In this document: positions 5,349 through 5,629 of the stretch, in pieces
Position numbering within the stretch: position 1 is the stretch's first letter
Layout: each line of letters starts with the position of its first letter
Source of the DNA: Bacteroidota bacterium
Lineage (GTDB): Bacteria > Bacteroidota > Bacteroidia > Flavobacteriales > Flavobacteriaceae
DNA length: 5,629 nt
Reading direction: 5' to 3'
NCBI GenBank assembly: GCA_015767395.1
Contig: JADWMI010000168.1
Location: 1 to 5,629 of the forward strand
The notes under the pieces: model-generated
Told to the model about the DNA's origin: nothing
What the model saw: the letters and a program-made list of their open reading frames with translations, nothing else
Databases searched by the model: none
Translations under genes and position numbers: made by a program

Positions 5349-5629
5349 ATGAAAAAAATAGTAGTAATCGCAATTATTGGAGTTTTTATAATTTCTTGTA
5401 AGAATTCTGAATCACAAAAATTTTCAGAAAAAGTGAAATACCCTAGCACAAAAAAAGTTGACACTATTACAGATTATTTTGGCACAAAAGTAAAAGACCC
5501 ATACCGTTGGTTAGAAGATGATATGTCTCCCGAAACGGAAGCTTGGGTTGGTGAACAAAACAAGGTTACTTTTGATTATTTATCACAAATACCCTATCGA
5601 GAAGCATTAAAACAACGATTGGAAAAATT
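5349..5629 (+). CDS. Prolyl oligopeptidase (family S9A) lipoprotein, N-terminal part only
   Basis: The ATG at 5349 opens a frame that runs off the right edge after 93 codons plus two bases. Residues 1-17 are a lipoprotein signal peptide: MKK, hydrophobic core, lipobox IISC with Cys17 as the acylated residue. Residues 31-84 carry the N-terminal signature of prolyl endopeptidases: YPSTKKVDTITDYFG, then KDPYRWLEDD at 49-58, ETEAWVGEQN at 62-71 and YLSQIPYRE at 77-85. The full enzyme is usually about 700 residues, with a seven-bladed propeller and a C-terminal alpha/beta-hydrolase domain bearing the Ser-Asp-His triad; neither is in view. It would cleave short peptides after proline in the periplasm or at the envelope. 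Residues after Cys17 (KNSES) are not the acidic cluster known as a surface-export signal in some Flavobacteriia, so a periplasmic-facing position is more likely, by inference. A strong promoter lies directly upstream. Confidence 0.92.
   Translation, partial: MKKIVVIAIIGVFIISCKNSESQKFSEKVKYPSTKKVDTITDYFGTKVKDPYRWLEDDMSPETEAWVGEQNKVTFDYLSQIPYREALKQRLEK

Noticed and set aside
1..5629. Mobile element, CRISPR array, tRNA or defence system
   Set aside because: No transposase or integrase, no terminal or regularly spaced repeats, and no cloverleaf was found. The genes are conserved housekeeping or envelope functions.

Overview
This AT-rich window looks like chromosomal DNA of a member of the Bacteroidota, most likely a marine-type Flavobacteriaceae. 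The signs are upstream boxes close to TAnnTTTG, start codons preceded by A-rich stretches instead of Shine-Dalgarno sequences, a secreted protein with a carboxypeptidase-regulatory-like N-terminus of the kind common in this phylum, and flavobacterial-looking versions of every conserved protein. The assignment comes from recognition of the sequence; no database was searched.

Layout. Positions 1-1603 hold two minus-strand genes that share one base (TAATG): trhO, a rhodanese-type tRNA uridine 5-hydroxylase, followed by the N-terminal 190 codons of a peptidase-U32-family protein, probably trhP. In E. coli these two families make the same modification (5-hydroxyuridine at tRNA position 34) by parallel routes and lie at separate loci. 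Positions 1751-3103 (minus) encode a secreted protein that joins a carboxypeptidase-regulatory-like domain to a Kelch-type beta-propeller. A 198-bp divergent spacer, containing a terminator-like hairpin and a good asd promoter, separates it from asd (3302-4291, plus), aspartate-semialdehyde dehydrogenase. asd converges on a thioredoxin gene (4365-4724, minus), and a perfect 12-bp stem between them probably terminates both. A 161-bp divergent spacer with two small dyads leads to a four-helix DoxX-like membrane protein (4886-5263, plus). Its terminator overlaps the promoter of the last gene, a prolyl-oligopeptidase lipoprotein that runs off the right edge (from 5349).

How the genes relate. Most of the window is ordinary housekeeping: tRNA modification, biosynthesis of aspartate-family amino acids and diaminopimelate, thiol redox, and peptide breakdown. 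Only trhO-trhP forms a clear operon. The thioredoxin/DoxX pair is divergent and may share control, but that is inference. No mobile element, CRISPR array, tRNA or rRNA is visible, and no intergenic gap exceeds 200 bp. The most interesting points are the overlapping trhO-trhP pair, the domain architecture of the Kelch protein, and the terminator-promoter overlap at 5288-5328. I do not see a clearly new multi-gene system here.
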